Below are positions 1-8,107 of a stretch of DNA of 26,845 nt, one piece after another. The stretch lies in the NCBI RefSeq assembly GCF_051961495.1, contig NZ_JBQCDF010000004.1, positions 1 to 26,845 of the forward strand. Reading direction: 5' to 3'. The position numbers and the translations under genes were made by a program. The first letter of the stretch is position 1; each line of letters opens with the position of its first letter. The DNA is from Cytophaga sp051961495 (GTDB taxonomy: Bacteria > Bacteroidota > Bacteroidia > Cytophagales > Cytophagaceae). The notes beneath the pieces are model-generated. The model searched no databases, was not told the DNA's origin, and worked only from the letters and a program-made list of their open reading frames with translations.

Positions 1-317
1 CATGTAAAATAATACTGTTTAATTACCAATTAAACTCATATTATTACAATTGGTCTATATGCACTTGCATGACCATTTAAGAAAAATTTCCTGACTTAAA
101 CCGAAATTTTGAATGTAAAATAACCCGCAGTAAAGAATAGATAAAAAAATAATTCAGGGACAAATTTCATCTATGGGAGTTAAAATTTATTCTTCTTTTG
201 CTGCTGCTTTCAGCAACAAAAAAGAGACTCGCAATAGTTTGTTTTAACACACATACATGAAAGCATGTTCGTCGGTTTCAGGCCGATTACTAACGCCTGC
301 AAAAATAAACAAGTTGA
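1..317. other. Intergenic stretch without a supported gene
   Basis: This A+T-rich stretch lies downstream of pyrB. The only ATG-initiated reading frame I noted is a 24-codon one at 173-247 on the plus strand, with no recognisable motif. I see no clear rho-independent terminator for pyrB, no tRNA and no strong promoter box. The gene to the left is outside the window. Confidence 0.5.
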
Positions 318-1241
318 TTACTTGTTTCCCGCAAGCAAATAAAGCACTGCCATACGTACAGCAACTCCGTTCTCTACCTGGTCTAAAATAATGGAATGCC
401 CGCTGTCGGCCACGTCGCTGCTGAGCTCTACGCCTCTGTTGATCGGACCCGGGTGCATAATCACGATTTCTTTATTCAGCGAATCAAGTAATTGTTTGTT
501 GATACCGTAATACTGGGAATATTCTCTGAGGGTTGGAAAATATTTGATGGTCTGGCGCTCAAGCTGAATACGCAGCACGTTTGCAACATCACACCAAAGC
601 AATGCTTTGCGCAGATCAAATTCAACCTTCACTCCTAAGTCGCCAATGAATTTAGGAATCAATGTTGACGGTCCGCAAACCATTACTTCCGCACCTTGTT
701 TCTGCAGGGCAAATATATTCGACAATGCTACACGTGAGTGCAGAATGTCACCGAAAATACAAACTTTCCTGCCTGCCACAGAACCTAACTTCTCCTGAAT
801 AGAAAAGCTGTCAAGCAGGGCCTGTGTCGGGTGCTCATGCGTACCATCACCGGCATTCACAATGTTGGCGTTGATATGCTTCGCCAGAAAATGCGGTGCG
901 CCAACGCTTGCGTGGCGCATCACAATCATGTCTACTTTCATGGCCAGGATGTTGTTCACTGTATCTAAAAGTGTTTCACCTTTTTTTACAGAACTTGCCG
1001 CAGCGGAGAAATTAATGGTATCAGCAGATAATCTTTTTTGCGCCAGTTCAAATGACAATCTTGTACGCGTAGAGTTTTCAAAAAATACATTGGCAATGGT
1101 TACATCACGCAAGGAAGGGACCTTCTTGATCGGTCGGTTAATAACCTCTTTAAATTGACCGGCAGTTTCTAAAATAAGCTCAATATCTTTTGGTGTAAGA
1201 TCTTTTATTCCCAGTAAATGCTTTACAGATAATTGGCTCAT
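318..1241 (-). CDS. pyrB: Aspartate carbamoyltransferase catalytic subunit
   Basis: PyrB joins carbamoyl phosphate and L-aspartate to give carbamoyl-aspartate, the committed step of de novo pyrimidine synthesis in the cytoplasm. The 307-residue protein has the usual catalytic-chain length. Visible signatures are the carbamoyl-phosphate loop STRTR at residues 57-61 (in FFENSTRTRLSFE), the HPTQALLD segment at about 137-144, and the C-terminal HPGPINRGVE segment. It follows pyrR with only 7 bases between the pyrR stop and this ATG, so the two are almost certainly co-transcribed. The bases before the ATG are A/T-rich without a Shine-Dalgarno sequence, as is usual in Bacteroidota. No regulatory pyrI chain gene is next to it; the enzyme could be a pyrI-independent trimer type, but that is inference. 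Confidence 0.97.
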   Translation of the reverse strand: MSQLSVKHLLGIKDLTPKDIELILETAGQFKEVINRPIKKVPSLRDVTIANVFFENSTRTRLSFELAQKRLSADTINFSAAASSVKKGETLLDTVNNILAMKVDMIVMRHASVGAPHFLAKHINANIVNAGDGTHEHPTQALLDSFSIQEKLGSVAGRKVCIFGDILHSRVALSNIFALQKQGAEVMVCGPSTLIPKFIGDLGVKVEFDLRKALLWCDVANVLRIQLERQTIKYFPTLREYSQYYGINKQLLDSLNKEIVIMHPGPINRGVELSSDVADSGHSIILDQVENGVAVRMAVLYLLAGNK

Positions 1242-1248
1242 TTTATAT

Positions 1249-1788
1249 TTATTTCTTTACTAACCAGATTAATTCTTTTTTATCTTCAACTTCGCTGATG
1301 TCAACCACTACTTTTTCCGATTCCAGACAGATTACTTCCCGGCCTACGTAATTCGGCTGAATAGGTACATCACGGCTATACTTGCGGTCAATCACAACAA
1401 GCAGTTCCACATCTTTGGGTCTGCCGAAAGCCATCATGGCATCCATTGCGGCTCTTACTGTACGGCCGGTATACAACACATCATCCACCAGGATTACGCG
1501 CTTACCTTCAATCAGGAATGGGACTTTTGTCGCATTGGCGCGCAGCGGACCATCATGTCTTCTGAAGTCGTCGCGAAAAAAGGTCGCATCCAGGTAACCC
1601 AGATTGATTTTCTTTTTGGTGGCCTTTTCTAATTTTTTATGAATGCGCTGTCCGGTGGCAACGCCTCTTGGCTGGAGCGCCAAAATAACTGTATTGGAAA
1701 AATCGTCGTGCGACTCGATCAATTGCTGACAAAGCCGGTCCAGCATGACCTGCAATAAATCGTTGTCGATTATAATGCGTTTGGACAT
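1249..1788 (-). CDS. pyrR: PyrR: pyrimidine operon regulator / uracil phosphoribosyltransferase
   Basis: PyrR belongs to the type I phosphoribosyltransferase family. In Bacillus it binds pyr mRNA in response to UMP and also has uracil phosphoribosyltransferase activity. The 179-residue length is typical. The PRPP-binding motif is clear as VILVDDVLYTGRTVRAA in the middle of the protein, and the N-terminal LQPRGVATGQRIHKKL segment also fits the family. It is the first gene of a pyrR-pyrB pair. A -7 type box (TATATTTG on the minus strand, 1819-1812) lies only about 25-30 bases before the start codon. That leaves no room for an antiterminator/terminator leader, so a Bacillus-style attenuation mechanism upstream of pyrR is not supported here. 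How it regulates in this organism is unknown to me. Confidence 0.95.
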   Translation of the reverse strand: MSKRIIIDNDLLQVMLDRLCQQLIESHDDFSNTVILALQPRGVATGQRIHKKLEKATKKKINLGYLDATFFRDDFRRHDGPLRANATKVPFLIEGKRVILVDDVLYTGRTVRAAMDAMMAFGRPKDVELLVVIDRKYSRDVPIQPNYVGREVICLESEKVVVDISEVEDKKELIWLVKK

Positions 1789-1811
1789 AAGTCTTTGTCT
1801 TTAAAATTTTA

Positions 1812-1819
1812 CAAATATA
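1812..1819 (-). promoter_or_regulatory. Candidate -7 promoter box for pyrR-pyrB
   Basis: The minus strand reads TATATTTG, an exact match to the Bacteroidota -7 consensus TAnnTTTG, 24 bases before the pyrR start. No good TTTG -33 element was found at the expected 19-base spacing, so this rests on the -7 box and its position. Confidence 0.5.
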
Positions 1820-1858
1820 GAATTTTATGGAATAGCGCCGTTGAAAGATTTGTTTTTT

Positions 1859-2266
1859 TTATTCACCTGCTAACTCCATAATAATATCAAACTCCTCTTT
1901 CCGAACAGGTTGCACAGAGAGGCGCATCAATTTGATCAATGCCATGTTTGCAAGGCGCTTATCTTTTTTTACCATCTCCAGCGTTACCGGTTTTTTCAGT
2001 TTCTTTACCGGGGCAATGTCTACAACCACCCAGTTTGCATCATCAGTCGTAGGATCCTGGTACGCTTCTTTCACAATCTTAGCAATGCCAACAATCTCTT
2101 TCCCTTCATTTGAATGATAAAACAGCAGCAAATCACCCTTCTTCATTTCTCTCAGGTTATTACGCGCCTGGTAATTACGCACACCATCCCAAAAGGTCTT
2201 TTTATCAGCAAGAAATTGGTCAAAAGAATATTTGAAAGGTTCGGATTTGATAAGCCAGTAATTCAT
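1859..2266 (-). CDS. EVE domain protein (thymocyte nuclear protein 1-like)
   Basis: This is a 135-residue, single-domain EVE protein. The family has a PUA-like fold and is thought to bind modified bases in DNA or RNA; its members occur across bacteria and as eukaryotic THYN1. The hallmark N-terminus NYWLIKSEP is present, followed by WDGVRNYQARNNLREMKKGD (about residues 26-45), LLFYHSN, and IVGIAKIVKEAYQDPTTDD. The ATG start gives exactly the family N-terminus. It lies upstream of pyrR on the same strand with 70 bases between, and pyrR has its own promoter-like box, so they are probably separate units. No restriction or modification gene is nearby, and I cannot assign a specific substrate. Confidence 0.9.
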   Translation of the reverse strand: MNYWLIKSEPFKYSFDQFLADKKTFWDGVRNYQARNNLREMKKGDLLLFYHSNEGKEIVGIAKIVKEAYQDPTTDDANWVVVDIAPVKKLKKPVTLEMVKKDKRLANMALIKLMRLSVQPVRKEEFDIIMELAGE

Positions 2267-2408
2267 AGTTTACAAAGTGTAAAGTTTAGAGTGTAAAGTG
2301 TACTCTTACACGTATTCTTTCTAGCTTAAAATTAACTAAAAAATGGAAGTTTAATATGCAAAATGAAGAAAACTCAATGCTTTCTTTACACTTTACACTT
2401 TACACTCT
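2267..2408. repeat. Heptad-repeat element with opposed arms (TTTACAC family)
   Basis: Left arm 2267-2308 reads as consecutive 7-base units of type AAAGTGT. Right arm 2385-2405 has three exact TTTACAC units, the complementary type. The arms contain a 15-bp perfect inverted repeat (2288-2302 with 2394-2408) separated by 91 bases. The element fills the space between the divergent EVE and PolX-like genes, and its right arm appears to supply the -33 region of the PolX promoter. Confidence 0.75.
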
Positions 2409-2422
2409 TATCTGTATCTTTA
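2392..2422 (+). promoter_or_regulatory. Candidate promoter for the PolX-like gene
   Basis: TTTA at 2392-2395, exactly 19 bases, then TATCTTTA at 2415-2422. This has the spacing of the Bacteroidota consensus TTTG-N19-TAnnTTTG with one mismatch in each box. It would place the transcription start about 20 bases before the TTG start codon. The -33 half lies inside the TTTACAC heptads. Confidence 0.4.
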
Positions 2423-2447
2423 CATATTCCATTAAACGTTTACTTCC

Positions 2448-4139
2448 TTGACAAACCAAGAAATAGCTGATATTCTATTATTGACAGCTTCGCTCATGGA
2501 GCTGCATGATGAGAATTCTTTCAAAGTGCGCTCGATTCAGAATGCAGGATTTCAAATAGAAAAAACAGAGGTTACCTTATCGCTGCTTTCTCTGGCGGAA
2601 CTGGAAAAACAGGAAGGCATAGGTAAAAGCATTGCAGCCAAGATCGCTGAGTTGAGCCAGACCGGTAAATTAACCGAACTTGAAACGCTTAAGCAAAACA
2701 CACCGGAAGGCATCATCGAATTGCTGGACATTAAAGGCATTGGTCCAAAGAAGGTAAAAACACTTTGGAAAGAACTTTCCATAACCAACAAGGAAGAACT
2801 TTTTGAGTGCTGTAAGAATAATTCTGTTGCTCAGCTGAAAGGCTTCGGCGAAAAAACACAGGAAAATATTATCCAGGTGCTTCAGTTTATCATGAAGCAA
2901 TCTGACAAACATCTTTATGGCGATACCGAAGCAATTGCTTTTGATCTTGAAAAAAAACTTAAAGCAGACGTAAACGCTCATATCCAGCTTTGCGGCGAGA
3001 TGCGCCGCATGCTGGAAACCATCAGCGCGATTTCTTTTTTAGTCCCTGCAACAGATACCGGCGCAGTGCTTTCAACGATCCAAAAATTATCCTACCTCAC
3101 TGAAGAGCCTGCTAAATCAGGCTTATACAGATGGCAGGGATTTGAAAACACAAAAAATATTCCTGTAGAAATCTACATCACCACAACAGAAAAATTCGGC
3201 TCGGAATTATTCAAACGTTCATCCGGTGAAAAACATTTACGTTTAAAAACGGTTGCGGGGAAAACCTACCTGCAAACCGCAACAACTACAGCCTTTGCTA
3301 CTGAAGCTGCGTTATATGAAAGCCTGGGGCTACCGGTTATTCCTGCAGAATTAAGAGAAGGCTACAGAGAAATTCAACTTGCTGAAAACAATTTATTAAG
3401 TGAACTGATCACCGATGCAGACATCAAAGGCAGCTTCCACAACCATTCTACTTACAGTGACGGTAAACACACTGTGGAAGAAATGGCCCGGGAATGCATA
3501 GCCCTGGGCTATTCGTACTTCGGTATATCAGATCACTCAAAATCTGCCTTCTATGCCAACGGTCTCGATGAAGCCCGTGTTTTAAAGCAACAGGCAGAAG
3601 TAGATCAGTTAAACAATACGTTGTCAGGTTTTAAAATCTTCAAAGGAATTGAGTCTGATATTCTCAACGATGGCGCGCTGGATTATGCAGACGATGTGCT
3701 AAAAACCTTCGACTTTATTGTTGCTTCCATTCATTCAAACTTAAAAATGAATGAAGAAAAAGCTACACAACGCCTGATCACTGCGATTGAAAATCCTTTT
3801 ACAACCATGCTGGGCCACCCAACCGGGAGGTTATTATTGAAAAGGGAAGGTTACCCGATTGATCATAAAAAAATCATTGATGCCTGCGCGGCAAACAATG
3901 TGATCATTGAGATCAATGCACATCCATGGCGCCTCGATATGGACTGGAGACACATTGGTTATGCGCTTGACAAAGGGTGTATCATCAGCATCAATCCGGA
4001 TGCACATGAAAAAACCGGCTTGCAGGATATGCATTTCGGAATCTGCGTAGCACGTAAAGCCGGCTTATGCAAAGAACAAACATTCAATGCATGGCCGCTG
4101 GAGAAAGTAAGCAGCTGGCTTAAATCCAAAGGTAAATAG
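2448..4139 (+). CDS. PolX-like protein with degenerate polymerase domain and intact PHP domain
   Basis: Bacterial family X DNA polymerases fill short repair gaps and carry a C-terminal PHP metal-dependent phosphoesterase/nuclease domain. Here the 563 residues show helix-hairpin-helix motifs near 55-62, 95-102 and 130-137, a polymerase-type core (about 160-315) and a PHP domain (about 325-563). The core keeps the family outline (CGEMRRMLE at 182-190, SGEKHLRLK at 259-267). However, the catalytic GDxD position reads roughly SAIS (193-196) and the third acidic residue region reads PVEIY, so polymerase activity is probably lost. The PHP ligands look complete: HNH 331-333, SDH 361-363, E402, H429, H457, D518 and H520. 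Translation must start at TTG 2448: an in-frame TAA lies 15 bases upstream, and the residues after TTG match the family N-terminus. Fourteen bases separate it from the next gene. An alternative view is a pure PHP phosphatase or nuclease. Confidence 0.88.
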   Translation: MTNQEIADILLLTASLMELHDENSFKVRSIQNAGFQIEKTEVTLSLLSLAELEKQEGIGKSIAAKIAELSQTGKLTELETLKQNTPEGIIELLDIKGIGPKKVKTLWKELSITNKEELFECCKNNSVAQLKGFGEKTQENIIQVLQFIMKQSDKHLYGDTEAIAFDLEKKLKADVNAHIQLCGEMRRMLETISAISFLVPATDTGAVLSTIQKLSYLTEEPAKSGLYRWQGFENTKNIPVEIYITTTEKFGSELFKRSSGEKHLRLKTVAGKTYLQTATTTAFATEAALYESLGLPVIPAELREGYREIQLAENNLLSELITDADIKGSFHNHSTYSDGKHTVEEMARECIALGYSYFGISDHSKSAFYANGLDEARVLKQQAEVDQLNNTLSGFKIFKGIESDILNDGALDYADDVLKTFDFIVASIHSNLKMNEEKATQRLITAIENPFTTMLGHPTGRLLLKREGYPIDHKKIIDACAANNVIIEINAHPWRLDMDWRHIGYALDKGCIISINPDAHEKTGLQDMHFGICVARKAGLCKEQTFNAWPLEKVSSWLKSKGK

Positions 4140-4153
4140 GCAGACTCCAGCAC

Positions 4154-5128
4154 ATGAAAATTCTGATCCTTCGTTTTTCTTCCATCGGCGATATCGTGTT
4201 AACAACACCGGTTATCCGCTGCCTGAAAAAACAATTACCTCAGTCCGAAATACACTTTGCCACGAAGTCGTCTTTCAAAAGTATTTTAGAAAATAATCCT
4301 TATGTTGACAAGCTGCATCTGCTTGAGTCTTCAACGGGAAATTTTATAAAACAATTACAATCTGAAAAGTTTGACGTTGTTATTGACCTGCATAACAACC
4401 TGCGCACGCGTCGCATCAAATGGTCACTGAATGCAAAAAGCTATACGTTCGACAAACTGAACCTGCGTAAATGGTTTTATGTAAACTGGAAATGGAAGGT
4501 AATGCCCGACATACATATTGTTGAGCGTTATCTGGAAACAGTGAAAAAGCTCGGTGTAAAAAACGATCAGCAGGGCCTTGATTATTTCATTCCGGAAAAA
4601 GACATTGTTCCGCTCAGTTCTCTACCGCAGGTATTTACTGCCGGTTATATTGCTATCGCAATCGGCGCCCAGCACGCGACGAAGCGATTACCTGAAGCAA
4701 AGCTTATTGAACTGATCGGAAAAATATCACAACCGATTATTTTACTGGGCGGAAAAGACGATGTTTCTATGGCTACCCGCCTTCTTTCCTATTTCCCCGA
4801 CGGGAGGCAGATTGTAAATGCCTGCGGTGTGTATAATTTAAACCAATCAGCCTCTATCGTACAGCAGTGTACTTATCTCTATACCCATGATACCGGGTTG
4901 ATGCATATAGGCGCGGCCCTTGCTAAAAAAATTGTTGCGATCTGGGGCAACACGACTCCGGAGTTGGGTATGTATCCTTATAAAACCGAGCACGTGAACT
5001 GGCAGGTTGCTGATTTATATTGCAGACCATGTTCGAAGATCGGTTATAAAAGCTGCCCTAAAAAACATTTCCGGTGCATGAATGAACAGCAGCTGCCGGT
5101 AACAGAAATTGAAAAACGATGGAATTAA
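4154..5128 (+). CDS. Glycosyltransferase family 9 protein (ADP-heptose:LPS heptosyltransferase-like)
   Basis: GT9 enzymes transfer heptose from ADP-heptose onto lipopolysaccharide core at the cytoplasmic face of the inner membrane. The 324-residue protein has the family N-terminus MKILILRFSSIGDIVLTTPV, a two-lobed GT-B layout, the inter-lobe segment GAQHATKRLPEAKLIELI, a GGKDD turn, and the C-terminal nucleotide-sugar site THDTGLMHIGAALAKKIVAI followed by WGNTTPELGMYPY. Length is close to WaaC and WaaF. It starts 14 bases after the PolX-like stop, so the two are probably co-transcribed although functionally unrelated. A strong terminator overlaps its stop codon. The acceptor and exact sugar cannot be told from sequence. 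Confidence 0.9.
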   Translation: MKILILRFSSIGDIVLTTPVIRCLKKQLPQSEIHFATKSSFKSILENNPYVDKLHLLESSTGNFIKQLQSEKFDVVIDLHNNLRTRRIKWSLNAKSYTFDKLNLRKWFYVNWKWKVMPDIHIVERYLETVKKLGVKNDQQGLDYFIPEKDIVPLSSLPQVFTAGYIAIAIGAQHATKRLPEAKLIELIGKISQPIILLGGKDDVSMATRLLSYFPDGRQIVNACGVYNLNQSASIVQQCTYLYTHDTGLMHIGAALAKKIVAIWGNTTPELGMYPYKTEHVNWQVADLYCRPCSKIGYKSCPKKHFRCMNEQQLPVTEIEKRWN

Positions 5129-5157
5129 AAAGGTCCCGCAAATTGCGGGACCTTTTT
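5127..5157. terminator. Strong bidirectional terminator between convergent GT9 gene and csp
   Basis: A 14-bp perfect stem (5127-5140 with 5144-5157) closes a 3-base loop. The core is GGTCCCGC / GCGGGACC, flanked by a run of A on the left and T on the right, so it can work in both directions. It sits between two convergent genes, overlapping the GT9 stop codon. Confidence 0.93.
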
Positions 5158-5180
5158 AACTAATGTGTGTATGAAAGAAA

Positions 5181-5372
5181 TTAGATTTTTTTCACTTCAA
5201 CTGCATTAACACCTTTTTTACCTTCAACGATTTCGAATTGAACTTTGTCGTCTTTAGTAATTTGTTCTTTCAGACCTGAAACATGGACGAAAATTTCCTT
5301 GTTGCTGGCGCTGTCTAAGATAAAACCAAAACCTTTGGTTTCATTGAAGAATTTAACTGTTCCCGTATTCAT
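5181..5372 (-). CDS. Cold-shock domain protein (CspA family)
   Basis: This is a 63-residue single cold-shock domain, a small OB-fold protein that binds single-stranded RNA and DNA and melts RNA structure. The RNP1-type motif KGFGFI is at residues 13-18 and the RNP2-type motif IFVHVSG at 27-33; the starting GTVKFFNETKGFGFI is typical. It is slightly shorter than E. coli CspA (70 residues), which is common in Bacteroidota. It stands alone, convergent with the GT9 gene. The best promoter-like box upstream (5507-5514) would give a 5' leader of about 130 bases, as cold-shock mRNAs often have; this is inference. Confidence 0.95.
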   Translation of the reverse strand: MNTGTVKFFNETKGFGFILDSASNKEIFVHVSGLKEQITKDDKVQFEIVEGKKGVNAVEVKKI

Positions 5373-5447
5373 AATGGTATTGTAATTAATTGAATACTAA
5401 AGTTATGAATAAAAATGAGAATAAAAATTATTTACATATTTTTTTTG

Positions 5448-5572
5448 AAAATCCCGGATTCAAAACCTGCGAAATCGCATTCGTTACCCATTTTTCATCT
5501 AAAAAACAAATATATTTAAAACTCCAAGGACAGCCTTATGAATGACTAACAGCAGTTTTATTCCGGGATTTT
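5448..5572. repeat. 125-bp segment bounded by 11-bp perfect inverted repeats
   Basis: AAAATCCCGGA at 5448-5458 is exactly complementary to TCCGGGATTTT at 5562-5572. The segment lies in the gap between divergent csp and the GT-C gene and has no coding potential that I see. It could be a small non-autonomous element or a long-range RNA stem in the csp leader. No clear target duplication is visible at the edges. Confidence 0.5.
5507..5514 (-). promoter_or_regulatory. Candidate -7 box for the cold-shock gene
   Basis: The minus strand reads TATATTTG, an exact match to TAnnTTTG, 134 bases before the csp ATG. No convincing -33 box was found. If used, the mRNA would have a leader of about 130 bases. 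Confidence 0.3.
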
Positions 5573-5618
5573 TAGAAATATAATTCAAAGAATTGCGTTT
5601 TTAGTCATACATAAGAAT

Positions 5619-7090
5619 ATGAACAACCAAATTTTTTCAATGCTGCCAAATCGATATTCGCTAAATCATTATACCTTATTTTCTTTATCAATTTTGGCTT
5701 TAAGCTTATCAATTTAACTGCTGAGCCAATCTGGTATGATGAGTGTTTCAGCATTTTTTATTCCCAACAACCTTTTTCAAACATATTGGATGTAAGCAAA
5801 TGGGAACCACCGCCGCCACTCTTTAATCTTATACTTCATTGCTGGATCAAATTGTTTGGTGTTTCTGAATTCGGAGTACGTTTGTTTCCCGCTCTGTTCA
5901 GCTCTTTGGCCGGGGTTGTATTATATCTTTTCTTAAAGAAATTTACCACGACCCGTATTGCAGTCACTGCTTCTGTCCTGTATCTGTTTTCAGACATTTC
6001 CTTTTACTATGCGCAGGAGGTCCGTTGCTATTCTTTTGTACTCTTTATGAGCATTGTTTCTGCCTGGGTTTTTATTGAACTTGTTTCTAAACCCAATTAC
6101 AAAATAGCTGCAGGACTGGGGCTTACTTATTATATCCTGATCATGACGCATTACCTGGCTTTTTTTATTCTTTTGTTCCAGGGAATTGTGTTTTTAATTT
6201 TCTTCCGGAAACCGCTCTTTAAATATTATTCTATAAGTGTTGGTGTGTTCCTGCTGCTCATCACCCACTGGATCCCCAGGATGCTTGAAGTTGCGCGAGG
6301 CGATGGCAATAATCACTGGCTGAAAAGTCCCGCGCCGGACCAGCTTTTACAGCTTATTTATGATCTGAATAATGGTTCAACCCAACTGACGATACTAGGT
6401 TTGTTTGCAGGTATCAGCATACTGGTAATAATGATTAAGAGACTTCCTTTATTTGAAAATAAAGAAACAAAAGTCATTTTTATGTATTCGATCTGCATCA
6501 GTATTGTTACCGTACTGCTCAGCTTTTTCATCTCAGCAATGGTGCCGATCTTTCTCGACAGATACCTTTTATTTACCCTGGTTGGCTTTGTGATTTTTTT
6601 CTCTGTTTGTATTTCATCCTTACCGGTAAGGGATTCCTATTATTATATACTGTTAGCTGTCATAGGACTATTTGCTTTTCAACAGGTGAAGCTGGATGTG
6701 CCCACAAGAAAGATGGATTACAGAAGTGCTGTTTCATTCGTAAAACAACAGCAGGACTCAAGTAGTGCTGTTTTTATTCAGACCGATGATGTCATGCCTC
6801 TTTTTGTCTATTATTATGACCGGTCTATGTTTAAAGATTACGACAACATAGATAGCAACCGGATTGCAGAGAAAATATTTGAAGGAAATGATTCCACGAA
6901 ACTTCAAAAAGAGCTAAACGACTCCTACCCTAAGATCATACATGTAGAAACGTATAGCGATGCCACAGACCCGAATAAGACAGTTGAAGCCTGGTTTTCC
7001 CTTCATGGCTATAAAAAAGAAATCGATAAAAATTACATTGGCGTAAAAGTGACCGTTTATAGAAAAGACTCTGATGATCTGATTAAGTAA
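5619..7090 (+). CDS. GT-C membrane glycosyltransferase (GT39/ArnT/RgtA-like), N-terminus split by a frameshift
   Basis: GT-C enzymes take a sugar from a lipid-phosphate carrier and transfer it outside the inner membrane. Family marks are WYDECFS (acidic pair of the first outer loop, 5732-5752), then PPPPLFNLILHCWIKLFG, RLFPALFSSLAGVVLYLFLK and YYAQEVRCYSFVLF, with about ten membrane segments and a soluble tail. The first start codon in the main frame is TTG 5786, which lies after WYDE, so it would remove the catalytic pair and first helix. A natural N-terminus (MNNQIFSMLPNRYSL, then a hydrophobic helix ending SILALSL) begins at ATG 5619 in another frame and stops at 5715. Reading across by -1 near 5706-5711 joins the two smoothly into about 490 residues. 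So one base seems to be missing, through a sequencing error or a real mutation. It heads the cluster with the GT2 gene (48 bases downstream). Confidence 0.8.
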
Positions 7091-7138
7091 AATAAATAAA
7101 AACTCCGTATCTTCAATTTTCAATATCACCTGATCAAC

Positions 7139-8059
7139 ATGGAGCTTTCAATAGTCATACCTGTATTTAACGAAGATTCGAATATATACCTGCTCTATAA
7201 CCGCACGGTAAAAGCATTGAATACACTTGCTATTGATTATGAGCTGATTTTTGTGAACGATGGCAGTAAGGACAACTCGCTGTCCATCCTGGAGCAATTA
7301 TCGAAAGAGGACGCAAGAGTTAAATACATCGACTTCAGCAGAAATTTTGGCCACCAGATTGCTGTATCTGCTGGTCTTGAGCATGCTGCAGGCAACCGCA
7401 TCGCTATTATAGATGCCGACTTGCAGGATCCGCCGGAACTACTGGTGGACATGTACAAAAAAATGGACGACAATTTCCAGGTTGTTTATGCCCGCAGACG
7501 TTCCCGTAAAGGTGAAAGCTTTTTGAAAAAACTGACCGCAAAACTTTTTTACAGAATCCTGTCTTCCATTACCAATATTGATATTCCATTGGATACCGGT
7601 GATTTCCGGATGATTGACCGGAAAGTGCTTTTGGTTTTAAACCAGATGCCTGAACAGGAGAAGTTTCTGCGCGGACAAATTTCCTGGATCGGCTTTAACC
7701 AGACTTCCATTGATTACGATCGTGATGAGCGGAACGGTGGGAAAACCGGGTATACCTATAAAAAGATGTTTCAATTTGCACTCAACGGCATTACTTCTTT
7801 TTCAGACTTTCCGTTGCGCTTTGCCTCCATTATGGGATTTACCGTTTCAGGCATTGCATTTTTGATCATGTTGTATACGTTATACAGCAAGTTCATACTT
7901 AAAGATGTAATTCAGGGCTGGACCTCGATCATGCTGTCGGTCATGTTTATCGGCGGTATACAATTGATCTGCCTGGGCATTATCGGCGAGTACATTAAAC
8001 GTATCAGTACCAACATCAAGAAAAGACCATTATATGTGATCAATAAAACGAACATATAA
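7139..8059 (+). CDS. Family 2 glycosyltransferase, polyprenyl-phosphate type (GtrB/ArnC/DPM1-like)
   Basis: These enzymes move a sugar from a nucleotide donor onto undecaprenyl or dolichyl phosphate at the inner face of the membrane. The 306-residue protein begins SIVIPVFNEDSNI, has the nucleotide-binding region ELIFVNDGSKDNS, the metal-binding DAD in IIDADLQDPPELL (about 92-104), and DTGDFRMIDRK. It ends with two membrane helices (about 228-250 and 262-284) and a basic tail, the layout of GtrB/ArnC enzymes. ATG 7139 gives the exact family N-terminus. It sits between GT-C genes that would use its product, which supports a lipid-linked sugar pathway. The sugar is not determinable. Confidence 0.93.
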   Translation: MELSIVIPVFNEDSNIYLLYNRTVKALNTLAIDYELIFVNDGSKDNSLSILEQLSKEDARVKYIDFSRNFGHQIAVSAGLEHAAGNRIAIIDADLQDPPELLVDMYKKMDDNFQVVYARRRSRKGESFLKKLTAKLFYRILSSITNIDIPLDTGDFRMIDRKVLLVLNQMPEQEKFLRGQISWIGFNQTSIDYDRDERNGGKTGYTYKKMFQFALNGITSFSDFPLRFASIMGFTVSGIAFLIMLYTLYSKFILKDVIQGWTSIMLSVMFIGGIQLICLGIIGEYIKRISTNIKKRPLYVINKTNI

Positions 8060-8107
8060 TATCTTCTCGCATACAAAAACTACCTGCACTATATAATTCA
8101 AAATCAC

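Noticed and set aside
173..247. 24-codon ATG reading frame on the plus strand in the left intergenic region
   Set aside because: Too short, no motif, no promoter or ribosome-binding evidence; expected by chance.
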